The position numbers and the translations under genes are program-made. From the NCBI GenBank assembly GCA_937957815.1, contig CALFXN010000258.1, positions 1-7,812 on the forward strand: DNA of 7,812 nucleotides, read 5' to 3'. Numbering within the stretch: the stretch's first letter is position 1; the number at the start of each line of letters is the position of its first letter. Below the pieces are notes generated by a model. It did no database searches, was not told the origin of the DNA, and was given only the letters and a program-made list of their open reading frames with translations. Below are positions 1 through 7,812 of the stretch, one piece after another. The stretch comes from an uncultured Synergistales bacterium (lineage in GTDB: Bacteria > Synergistota > Synergistia > Synergistales > Aminobacteriaceae).

Positions 1-443
1 AATCCGTCCTCGGCCTTCGTCGTGATCGGCTTGATATTGACGTTCACGCACTGCGAGAACGCGTTGTAGTTTGCGTAGAAGGGTTCCGGGACGAGGACTT
101 CGTCGCCGGGATCGCACATGACCATGAACGCGAACATGAGCGCTTCGCTGCCGCCGTTCGTGACAAGGATATCGTCGCGCGAGAAGCCGATGTTCCAGGA
201 CTTGTAGTAGGATACCATGGCGTCCCGGAGGTCGTTATTGCCCTGGGAAGTCGCATAGGCGACCACATCGAGGCTGAACTTCCGGATGGCTTCGAAGTAT
301 GCGGGAGGGGTCTTGATATCGGGCTGCCCGATGTTCAGATGATACACCTTTTTCCCCTTGGCCTTTGCCTCGTCCGCGTACGGGATCAGGCGGCGGATCG
401 GGGAAGACTGCATCGCCAGAACTCTGTTCGAACTCTTGACCAT
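1..443 (-). CDS. Class I/II PLP-dependent aminotransferase (aspartate aminotransferase-like), N-terminal part, cut by window edge
   Basis: The visible 147 codons are the N-terminal third of a fold-type I aminotransferase, an enzyme that moves an amino group between an amino acid and a 2-oxoacid using pyridoxal phosphate in the cytoplasm. The reading starts MVKSSNRVLAMQSSPIRRL. It contains the substrate-loop motif LNIGQPD (about residues 38-44), the glycine-rich PLP-phosphate segment TNGGSEALMF, and PEPFYANYNAF, all in the usual order for this family. The PLP-binding lysine lies beyond the left edge, so substrate specificity cannot be judged. The ATG at 443-441 is preceded by AAGGGGG about 10 nt upstream, a reasonable ribosome binding site. 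Family members are usually 380-400 residues. The gene is transcribed away from the apgM operon. The family call is firm; aspartate as substrate is only the commonest possibility. Confidence 0.9.
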   Translation of the reverse strand, partial: MVKSSNRVLAMQSSPIRRLIPYADEAKAKGKKVYHLNIGQPDIKTPPAYFEAIRKFSLDVVAYATSQGNNDLRDAMVSYYKSWNIGFSRDDILVTNGGSEALMFAFMVMCDPGDEVLVPEPFYANYNAFSQCVNVNIKPITTKAEDG

Positions 444-582
444 GAAACGACGTCCCCCTTATCGGTATAATATGGACCTTGAGGCCATAATATCACAAAC
501 AGGTTAATATTTCGTTGAATGTCGCGTATTCTGCAAATTCGTCTGAGGTGTGCTTCAGGCATCCCGTCCCGATGCGGGGATG

Positions 583-588
583 TATAAT
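583..588 (+). promoter_or_regulatory. Possible -10 element of the apgM operon promoter
   Basis: A perfect TATAAT lies 32 bp before the apgM GTG start, placing a transcript start near 595, just ahead of the ribosome binding site. A TG pair directly precedes it, one base off an extended -10. No convincing -35 hexamer sits 16-18 bp upstream, so this rests on the -10 alone. The segment just upstream (560-582) has a 6-bp inverted repeat, CATCCC and GGGATG with an 11-nt loop, which could be an operator or chance. Confidence 0.4.
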
Positions 589-606
589 GCCTGCGTGAAA
601 GAAAAC

Positions 607-612
607 AGGAGG
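607..612 (+). promoter_or_regulatory. Ribosome binding site that fixes the apgM start
   Basis: AGGAGG ends 8 nt before the GTG at 621. The in-frame GTG at 612 overlaps this site and cannot use it. The ATG at 633 would be 20 nt away. This favours the GTG at 621 over the longest possible frame. Confidence 0.75.
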
Positions 613-620
613 TGGCGACT

Positions 621-1850
621 GTGAGCGCTCGCATGGAACTTCTCCGGAAACTCGTTCTTCGTCCGGCTTCCGGCGGACCGAAGGGACGAAAGATGGTTCT
701 CCTCGTCATGGATGGCATCGGCGGTCTGCCCGACAGGTCGGGACGGACGGAACTCGAGGCGGCGCAGAAGCCGAATCTCGACAAACTCGCGTCCCGGAGC
801 GATCTCGGGATGCTCGAGATAGTCGATGTCGGCATCACTCCCGGAAGCGGTCCCGGACATCTTTCGCTGTTCGGGTACGATCCTCTCGAATACGGAATCG
901 GGCGCGGCATCCTCGAGGCGCTCGGCGTCGGGGCGGTTCTCGGCCCCGGCGACGTGTGCGCGCGCGGGAACTTCTGCACGCGCGATCTCGCCGGAATCAT
1001 CGTCGATCGCCGGGCGGGGCGGATTCCCACCGAAGAGAGCGGGCGCATCGTCGACAGGCTCTCGGCGGCGATCACGGAAATCGACGGGGTGCGCGTGTCC
1101 TTCAGGGCTGGGCTCGAACACCGGTTCGTCGTGATATTTTCCGGAGAGGGGCTCTCCGAGCGCGTGACCGACGCTGACCCGCAGAAGGAAGGGCTCCCGG
1201 TGAAATGGGCCGAAGCCTCGGCGCCGGGAGGGGAACGGACCGCGGAGATCGCCAACTCGTTTATCCGCCGGGTCTCCGAAGTCCTCCGGAGCGAGTCGAA
1301 AGCGAATGCGTGCCTCCTGCGCGGCTTTTCGTCCGCACCCGATATCCCGACGCTCGGGGAGCTCTACGGAATCTCCCCGGTGGCCATCGCGACCTATCCG
1401 ATGTACAAAGGACTGTCGCGACTCGTCGGAATGGATATCGCCGATGCCGGAAAGACGCTCGACGAACTGTTCGACACGGTCGGAGCCGTATGGGACGACC
1501 ATGACTTCTTCTATATCCACGTGAAGTACACCGACAGCCGCGGCGAGGATGGCAACTTCGAGGCGAAGAGGCGGGTCGTCGAACAGGTCGACTCGCTGCT
1601 GCCGAAGGTGACCGCACTGAACCCGGACGTCCTCGCCATCACGGGAGATCACAGCACGCCGAGCGTCATGGCCGGACACTCGTGGCATTCCGTGCCCGTG
1701 CTCCTGTCGAGCCCGTATACGCGGTTCGGGATGTCCTCGACATTCGGAGAGCGCTCCTGCGTGCTCGGATCGCTCGGAAAGATCCCCGGCCCGTCGCTGA
1801 TGGGACTCATGCTCGCCCACGCCGGGCGACTCGCGAAATACGGCGCGTAA
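621..1850 (+). CDS. apgM: 2,3-bisphosphoglycerate-independent phosphoglycerate mutase, archaeal type (ApgM)
   Basis: This cytoplasmic enzyme interconverts 3- and 2-phosphoglycerate in glycolysis/gluconeogenesis and belongs to the alkaline-phosphatase superfamily. With the GTG start at 621 the protein has 409 residues, normal for ApgM and shorter than the roughly 510-residue GpmI type. Visible motifs are the metal-binding VMDGIGG (Asp31), the nucleophile loop ITPGSGPGH (Ser76, then LFGYDP), TDSRGEDGNFEAK (about 304-316), ITGDHSTP (Asp343, His344) and GHSWHSVP (His353, His356). In the forms I remember best, the GEDG position is GHDG; here Glu309 stands in for that His, a variant I associate with a bacterial subgroup. 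It is the first gene of an operon, with 12 bp to the exoribonuclease gene. Family assignment is secure; the start codon is chosen from Shine-Dalgarno spacing. Confidence 0.95.
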   Translation: MSARMELLRKLVLRPASGGPKGRKMVLLVMDGIGGLPDRSGRTELEAAQKPNLDKLASRSDLGMLEIVDVGITPGSGPGHLSLFGYDPLEYGIGRGILEALGVGAVLGPGDVCARGNFCTRDLAGIIVDRRAGRIPTEESGRIVDRLSAAITEIDGVRVSFRAGLEHRFVVIFSGEGLSERVTDADPQKEGLPVKWAEASAPGGERTAEIANSFIRRVSEVLRSESKANACLLRGFSSAPDIPTLGELYGISPVAIATYPMYKGLSRLVGMDIADAGKTLDELFDTVGAVWDDHDFFYIHVKYTDSRGEDGNFEAKRRVVEQVDSLLPKVTALNPDVLAITGDHSTPSVMAGHSWHSVPVLLSSPYTRFGMSSTFGERSCVLGSLGKIPGPSLMGLMLAHAGRLAKYGA

Positions 1851-1862
1851 AGGAGAATCGGA

Positions 1863-2882
1863 GTGGCGGAACCGACACGCAGGACGACTGCCGAAGTGCG
1901 GCAGCTTCCGAAGGACGCGAAGTTCGACGCTCTCGGCGTCGTGATGACGTCGACGCAGCGGAAGGACAAGAAAGGCAGCCCCTACTGGACGATCACGCTC
2001 ATGGACGAGACCGGCACGATCGAGGGGCGCGTCTGGAGCAACGGTGTCTGGAAGGACGTGAGCGACGGAGGCAACGCGGACGTGAATCCGCTGACCTCCG
2101 ACCTTGCGAAGAACATGGCGGGCAGGAGTCTCGGCGTCCGGGGGCAGGTTTCGGAGTTCAACGACCGGCTTCAGTACACTTTCAATGTGGTGTATTTCGT
2201 CGATCAGGTGAAGTACCCGCCTCATGAATTCGTCAGAAAGTCTCCGATTCCTATGGAGACGCTTCGGGCGGAGCTCGAAGGAATCCTGTCGAAGTGCGGG
2301 GAGCTCGAGGGATTCGTCCGTTCCGTCCTCGGCCGGGAGGATATCCGCAGGGAATTCGAGTCGTTCCCGGCCGCTGTCTCGCACCATCACGCCTACGCGG
2401 CCGGACTGCTCGAACACACGCTCTCGGTCGCGCGTGCGGCCGTTGCGATGGCGGATGCCGCGAAGGCATCCGGGTATCCCGTCGACGGCAGCATCGTCGC
2501 GGCGGGCGCGCTGCTTCACGATATCGGAAAACTCGACGCGTATCGCCTCTCGCCCACCCCTGAAATGACCGTCCCGGGAACGGTCATCGACCACATCGCT
2601 CTCGGATACGCCAGGTTCGACCGGCTCGCGGAGGAATTCGGCCTCGAGGAGCGGCCGCGCCTCGCGCTCGGGCATATCCTCGTGAGCCACCACGGCAGCA
2701 AGGAGTTCGGATCGCCCGCGTTGCCCGCGACGCCCGAAGCCATGATCGTCTCTTCGGCCGACGAGCTCGACTTCCGCCTGTACTGTTGGAAGAACGCCGT
2801 CGATCAGCTCGACGGAGATTCGGACGGCATCACCGACTACAGCGCGTCCGCGGGGCGCCGCTTCTGGAAGTGGCAGGAGTGA
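1863..2882 (+). CDS. yhaM: YhaM-type 3'-5' exoribonuclease (OB-fold plus HD domain)
   Basis: The 339-residue product joins an N-terminal OB-fold nucleic-acid-binding domain (about residues 18-105, including SPYWTITLMDETGTIEGRVW) to a C-terminal HD phosphohydrolase domain (about 165-310). The metal ligands of the HD domain are visible: the HHH cluster at 174-176, His185 in GLLEH, His219-Asp220 in LLHDIGK, and GHILVSHHG further on. This order matches the YhaM/CbfI family, which degrades single-stranded RNA 3' to 5' with a divalent metal and is usually about 310-320 residues long. Start: GTG at 1863, 7 nt after AGGAG, immediately following apgM. The last codons overlap the start of the pseudouridine synthase gene. 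Family evidence is good; the in vivo substrate is not known from sequence, and related OB-HD proteins have been linked to DNA functions. Confidence 0.88.
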   Translation: MAEPTRRTTAEVRQLPKDAKFDALGVVMTSTQRKDKKGSPYWTITLMDETGTIEGRVWSNGVWKDVSDGGNADVNPLTSDLAKNMAGRSLGVRGQVSEFNDRLQYTFNVVYFVDQVKYPPHEFVRKSPIPMETLRAELEGILSKCGELEGFVRSVLGREDIRREFESFPAAVSHHHAYAAGLLEHTLSVARAAVAMADAAKASGYPVDGSIVAAGALLHDIGKLDAYRLSPTPEMTVPGTVIDHIALGYARFDRLAEEFGLEERPRLALGHILVSHHGSKEFGSPALPATPEAMIVSSADELDFRLYCWKNAVDQLDGDSDGITDYSASAGRRFWKWQE

Positions 2883-3829
2883 GTCACAGGCTGATCGTCA
2901 CGGACCACCACGACGGACGCCGGCTCGACCGGCTGTTGCGGACGCTCTGGCCCGCCGTTCCGCTCGGGAATATCATGCGAAGCCTGCGGACCGGCACCGT
3001 TCGTCTCGACGGCCGGAAGGCGGATCCGTCGGATCGGGTCGCGACCGGGCAGGAGATCGTCGTCCCGTGGGAGGCGCCCGGGGAGCGTCCCGCGGCTGAA
3101 TCGCGGACGTTCGCGCCCATCGACGTCATTTATCGCGACGAAAACGTCTGGGTGGTGAACAAGCCGGTCGATCTTCTCGTCCAGCCGGACGTGAAGGACG
3201 GAGACTCGGTCCTGCGCCGCGTGGCGGCCATGCGCGAGGCCCTTCGCGCCCCGGGAGCCGAAGATGGGAACTCCTTTCCCCCCGCGGCGGTCCATCGTCT
3301 CGACAGGAACACGACTGGCGTCCTCGTCGTCGCGGTGTCGGGAAAGGCGCAGCGGGAGCTCGAACGGGTCTTCCGGGAGCGCTTTCTCGAGAAGACCTAC
3401 CTCGCGGTCGTGTCGGGGACGCCGGCCCCCGACGGAAGCGTCGTCGCGCCGTTGCTCAAGGATCCCGAGACGAACACGGTGCGCGTCGACCCGTCCGGCC
3501 TCAGCGCCTGCACGCGCTACCGCACGCTCGGACGCTCGGGAGGTCTCGCGCTCGTCGAAATAGAACTCGTGACGGGGCGGACGCACCAGGCGCGCGTCCA
3601 CATGGCGCATATCGACTGCCCGATCCTCGGCGACCGGAAGTACGGCTTCCACGACGTCAACAACGACTGGCGGCGGCGCGGCGCGAGACGGCCGCTGCTC
3701 CACGCGTGGAAGATCTTTTTCGGCGACCTGCGCGCCCCGGTCGCGAACCTTTCCGGAAGGACCTTCGTCGCCCCCGTCCCCGACGACATGATGCGCCTCA
3801 TGCAGGAGGCAGGGCTCCGTGGAGTCTGA
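2879..3829 (+). CDS. RluA-family 23S rRNA/tRNA pseudouridine synthase with S4 domain
   Basis: The enzyme isomerises specific uridines in structured RNA to pseudouridine. The 316-residue product has an N-terminal S4 RNA-binding domain (about residues 10-65, RRLDRLLRTLWP through GQEIVVPW). The catalytic RluA domain follows, with VHRLDRNTTGVLV (catalytic Asp142), the EKTYLAVVSG strand, and the ELVTGRTHQARVHM and CPILGDRKYG motifs. S4 plus RluA catalytic domain is the RluC/RluD layout, but the target uridines cannot be fixed from sequence, so no symbol is given. The GTG start at 2879 overlaps the exoribonuclease stop as GTGA, a classic translational-coupling arrangement; the frame is open further upstream but has no better start. 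The coupling suggests co-expression of an RNA-modifying and an RNA-degrading enzyme. Confidence 0.92.
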   Translation: MSHRLIVTDHHDGRRLDRLLRTLWPAVPLGNIMRSLRTGTVRLDGRKADPSDRVATGQEIVVPWEAPGERPAAESRTFAPIDVIYRDENVWVVNKPVDLLVQPDVKDGDSVLRRVAAMREALRAPGAEDGNSFPPAAVHRLDRNTTGVLVVAVSGKAQRELERVFRERFLEKTYLAVVSGTPAPDGSVVAPLLKDPETNTVRVDPSGLSACTRYRTLGRSGGLALVEIELVTGRTHQARVHMAHIDCPILGDRKYGFHDVNNDWRRRGARRPLLHAWKIFFGDLRAPVANLSGRTFVAPVPDDMMRLMQEAGLRGV

Positions 3830-3852
3830 TTTTCCCCCTTTCCGCCCGGAAT

Positions 3853-3865
3853 CCGGATTTTCCGG
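3853..3865 (+). terminator. Weak hairpin after the apgM operon
   Basis: CCGGA and TCCGG pair around a TTT loop, 24 bp after the pseudouridine synthase stop. There is no U-tract after it, so it is a poor intrinsic terminator and may only protect the 3' end of the message. Confidence 0.2.
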
Positions 3866-3923
3866 CCCCGCACACCTCGAATGCGCCACTCCCGGACGTT
3901 TCGTGTTTCGTCGCCGGCAGTCA

Positions 3924-3952
3924 TTGACGGAAGCGTCGGAACGCTCCAGAAT
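3924..3952 (+). promoter_or_regulatory. Putative sigma70-type promoter of nifJ
   Basis: TTGACG (3924-3929, five of six to TTGACA) and CAGAAT (3947-3952, four of six to TATAAT) are separated by exactly 17 bp. Transcription would start near 3959, giving a leader of about 90 nt that contains two perfect hairpins. The position fits a promoter for nifJ separate from the upstream operon. Confidence 0.5.
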
Positions 3953-3964
3953 GGGGAAAATTCT

Positions 3965-3999
3965 GAACGGAAGCCGTTCCTGCCGGTGAGTTCCGGCAG
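3965..3999 (+). promoter_or_regulatory. Two adjacent perfect hairpins in the nifJ leader
   Basis: GAACGG (3965-3970) pairs with CCGTTC (3974-3979) around AAG. The next base begins CTGCCGG (3980-3986), which pairs with CCGGCAG (3993-3999) around a 6-nt loop. A weaker third pairing, TCCCG (4009-4013) with CGGGA (4021-4025), encloses a run of G's. No U-tract follows, so they are not a standard terminator. They could stabilise the leader, act as an attenuator, or be the 3' end of an upstream message. No known riboswitch class is recognised. Confidence 0.45.
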
Positions 4000-4049
4000 G
4001 GGCTGCTTTCCCGGAGGGGGCGGGAGAGATGGTCATGTCACGGAGATGA

Positions 4050-6771
<2,722 letters not shown>

Positions 6772-6848
6772 CGCGTGTTCTGCTTTCCAGCCTTCGGCGC
6801 CGCCGAGGACGGAACGAGAAAACATTCAATTCGGGGAGGTCGCGCGCG

Positions 6849-7283
6849 ATGCGAATCTATACCATCGGGTTCACGAAGAAGAACGCGGAGCAGTTCTTCA
6901 CGCTCCTCAGGCGTCCGGGGATCGTCCGGGTCGTCGATGTGAGGCTCAACAACGTGTCCCAGCTCGCGGGGTTCACGAAGAAAGACGACCTGCGCTTCTT
7001 CCTCCGCGAGATCTGCGGCGTAGGGTACCTCTACGCCCCGCAGCTCGCCCCGACGCAGGAGATCATGGACGCGTTCAGGAAGGGCGGCTGTCCGTGGGAC
7101 GCGTACGCGCGGCGCTACAGGGACCTGATCGCGGCGCGTTCCATCGAAACGCTGTTCGACAGGGAGACGCTCGACGGTGCGTGCCTCCTGTGCAGCGAAG
7201 CCTCGCCGGACGAGTGTCACCGCCGTCTCGCGGCCGAGTATTTCCGAGAGACGTGGGGAGACGTCGCGATCGAACATCTATAG
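6849..7283 (+). CDS. DUF488 family protein
   Basis: The 144-residue protein begins MRIYTIGFTKKNAEQFF, contains VVDVRLNNVSQLAGFTKKDDLRFF, and ends with the family signature CLLCSEASPDECHRRLAAEYF (Cys112, Cys115, Cys123-His124-Arg125). The opening 'YTIG', the central 'vDVR' and the final Cys-His-Arg are the hallmarks of DUF488, a widespread cytoplasmic family of unsettled function. Length is normal. Start: ATG at 6849, 9 nt after GGGGAGG. It lies 77 bp after nifJ on the same strand with no clear terminator between them, so read-through from nifJ is possible. A specific role should not be inferred from that position alone. Confidence 0.88.
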   Translation: MRIYTIGFTKKNAEQFFTLLRRPGIVRVVDVRLNNVSQLAGFTKKDDLRFFLREICGVGYLYAPQLAPTQEIMDAFRKGGCPWDAYARRYRDLIAARSIETLFDRETLDGACLLCSEASPDECHRRLAAEYFRETWGDVAIEHL

Positions 7284-7304
7284 GAGACAGCCTCCCTCAC
7301 TTCT

Positions 7305-7319
7305 CGGAAACCCTTTCCG
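7305..7319 (+). terminator. Small hairpin after the DUF488 gene
   Basis: CGGAAA and TTTCCG pair perfectly around CCC, 22 bp after the DUF488 stop and just before the next promoter. There is no U-tract, so termination would be weak. Confidence 0.25.
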
Positions 7320-7323
7320 GACT

Positions 7324-7351
7324 TGCGCAATATACCATTATGGGGTATATT
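7324..7351 (+). promoter_or_regulatory. Putative promoter of the selenoprotein gene
   Basis: TATATT (7346-7351) matches TATAAT in five of six positions. TTGCGC (7324-7329) is a partial -35 at 16 bp spacing. Both elements fall largely within the perfect inverted repeat at 7326-7354, the geometry expected for a repressor-controlled promoter. Transcription would start near 7358, giving a leader of about 25 nt. Confidence 0.45.
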
Positions 7352-7354
7352 GCG
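7326..7354. promoter_or_regulatory. Perfect 11-bp inverted repeat, likely operator
   Basis: CGCAATATACC (7326-7336) and GGTATATTGCG (7344-7354) are exact reverse complements around ATTATGG. The repeat lies 29 bp upstream of the selenoprotein start and covers the promoter. No U-tract follows, so it is not a terminator. On the minus strand the centre reads TATACCCCATAATGGTATA, loosely like ATACCCC/GGGGTAT sites of CsoR/CstR-type repressors, but the match is too loose to name the regulator. Confidence 0.65.
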
Positions 7355-7382
7355 TCCAGACTCGGAAAACGGAGGGATTTCG

Positions 7383-7694
7383 ATGGAATTGAGGATCAAC
7401 GCGACCGATCGTGCGTGGGAACGACTTCTCAAAATGAAGGAGGCCAGGGTGGTTCCGACCGTTCTCGGGAGCGGGTGATGCGCCCGCAATGCCGTCCTCG
7501 TCGAGGAAGGCAGACCGGATTCGACCGACGGATATCTCAGGATCGGGCAGGATGGTTTTGTCCTGTGGATTCCTCCATTCGTCCGCGTGAACGGGAGTTC
7601 CGTCGATATCACGCTCCGGGGTATTCTCTGGACGTCGTATCTCGAGGTGGAAAACGCGGAGATCGCGGCGCACGAGACCGCTCCCTCCGCATAG
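7383..7694 (+). CDS. Selenoprotein, HesB/IscA-like 'CC/Se motif' family, Sec at TGA codon 32
   Basis: ATG 7383 follows GGAGGG by 6 nt. The frame runs 31 codons (MELRINATDRAWERLLKMKE onward, ending VLGSG), meets TGA at 7476-7478, and continues 71 sense codons to TAG at 7692, for 103 residues with the TGA read as selenocysteine. The Sec is followed by Cys (GSG-U-C-ARNAVLVEEG). After it come DGYLRIGQDGFVLWI, then alternating strands and turns (SSVDITLRGILWTSYLEVEN), resembling the small beta-rich HesB/IscA fold. From memory, the 'CC/Se motif (seleno)protein' family has this size, layout and Cys-Cys or Sec-Cys pair. Codon use after the TGA keeps the G/C-rich third positions of real genes. A SECIS-like hairpin sits at the correct distance, and a promoter and terminator flank the gene. 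A plain reader would stop at residue 31. The function is unknown, probably redox or metal/sulfur handling. The alternative is a nonsense-mutated Cys gene. Confidence 0.8.
7491..7511 (+). promoter_or_regulatory. Bacterial SECIS-like element
   Basis: GCCGTCCTC (7491-7499) pairs with GAGGAAGGC (7503-7511) around the loop GTC, with a single G-A mismatch in nine positions. The loop starts 21 nt after the TGA. Published bacterial SECIS rules ask for an apical loop of 3-14 nt, roughly 16-37 nt after the UGA, with a G in the first two loop bases; all three are met. The element would bind the SelB factor carrying Sec-tRNA. Confidence 0.7.
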
Positions 7695-7712
7695 TCAGGT
7701 TGCGAGAAAGCG

Positions 7713-7753
7713 CGGGACGGGCAGACCCTTTAAGGGCCTTCCCGTCCCGTTTT
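7713..7753 (+). terminator. Rho-independent terminator of the selenoprotein gene
   Basis: CGGGACGGG (7713-7721) pairs perfectly with CCCGTCCCG (7741-7749), followed by TTTT (7750-7753), 18 bp after the TAG stop. The 19-nt loop contains a small inner hairpin (CCCT/AGGG). The position confirms that transcription runs through the whole gene, past the in-frame TGA, and ends here. Confidence 0.8.
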
Positions 7754-7812
7754 GCAATGTGCCGGCGATGAGGCGAAAAATACGATGTCGCGCAGGTTCA
7801 GTCGCCGAATAA

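Noticed and set aside
478..497. Possible Rex-type site (TTG...CACAA) upstream of the aminotransferase
   Set aside because: The half-sites are at the wrong spacing (20 rather than 18 bp) and only one half matches well.
555..2693. A 712-codon minus-strand open frame opposite apgM and the exoribonuclease gene, and similar long minus-strand frames opposite the other genes (2837-4213, 4038-5900, 5689-6825)
   Set aside because: High GC leaves few stops on the opposite strand. The products are Arg/Pro/Asp/Glu-rich with no recognisable domains, while the plus strand has clear enzymes.
6783..6812. Imperfect hairpin between nifJ and the DUF488 gene as a terminator
   Set aside because: It is a short stem with a bulged T and no T-run after it; it is not convincing as an intrinsic terminator.
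7094..7771. A long plus-strand open frame of 225 codons overlapping the DUF488 gene, the promoter and the selenoprotein
   Set aside because: Its product is arginine-rich low-complexity sequence with no family motifs, it lacks a ribosome binding site, and it runs through a strong operator and most of a terminator. It is the out-of-frame shadow left because the true gene contains TGA.
7785..7812. ATG opening a short frame (MSRRFSRRI) running off the right edge, with GAGG 11 nt upstream
   Set aside because: Only nine codons are visible, with no homology and weak spacing. It might be the next gene but cannot be supported.

Overview
This is a GC-rich bacterial window with strong G/C preference at third codon positions. 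The gene set points to an anaerobe: a single-chain pyruvate:ferredoxin oxidoreductase (PFOR), an archaeal-type cofactor-independent phosphoglycerate mutase, and a small selenoprotein that needs the bacterial Sec-insertion machinery. I cannot name the taxon from the sequence alone. Shine-Dalgarno sites are strong and GTG starts are common (three of six complete starts).

Layout. Positions 1-443 (minus strand) hold the N-terminal third of a class I/II aminotransferase that runs off the left edge. A 177-bp divergent spacer follows. Next is a tight plus-strand operon: apgM-type phosphoglycerate mutase (621-1850), a YhaM-type OB-fold/HD 3'-5' exoribonuclease (1863-2882) and an RluA-family pseudouridine synthase (2879-3829) whose GTG start overlaps the previous stop. 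A 220-bp spacer carries a plausible sigma70-type promoter and two perfect tandem hairpins. It leads into nifJ (PFOR), which spans 4050-6771 but is broken. The 5' part ends inside domain III and the 3' part resumes, in another frame, at the second ferredoxin cluster. About 250 residues are missing, and a perfect 7-bp inverted repeat around a run of seven G's sits at the junction. A DUF488 gene follows (6849-7283).

The most interesting item lies at the right end. It is a 103-codon gene (7383-7694) with a good ribosome binding site and an in-frame TGA at codon 32, in the context Gly-Ser-Gly-TGA-Cys. A stem-loop with a G as the first loop base lies 21 nt after the TGA, which fits the bacterial SECIS rules. 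I read it as a HesB/IscA-related 'CC/Se motif' selenoprotein that a standard gene caller would miss or truncate. It has its own promoter overlapped by a perfect 11-bp inverted repeat (7326-7354), and a strong intrinsic terminator (7713-7753), so it looks like a separately regulated single-gene unit.

Functionally, apgM (lower glycolysis/gluconeogenesis), PFOR (pyruvate to acetyl-CoA plus reduced ferredoxin) and the aminotransferase (amino-acid/keto-acid exchange) all sit near pyruvate metabolism. The two middle operon genes belong to RNA turnover and RNA modification.
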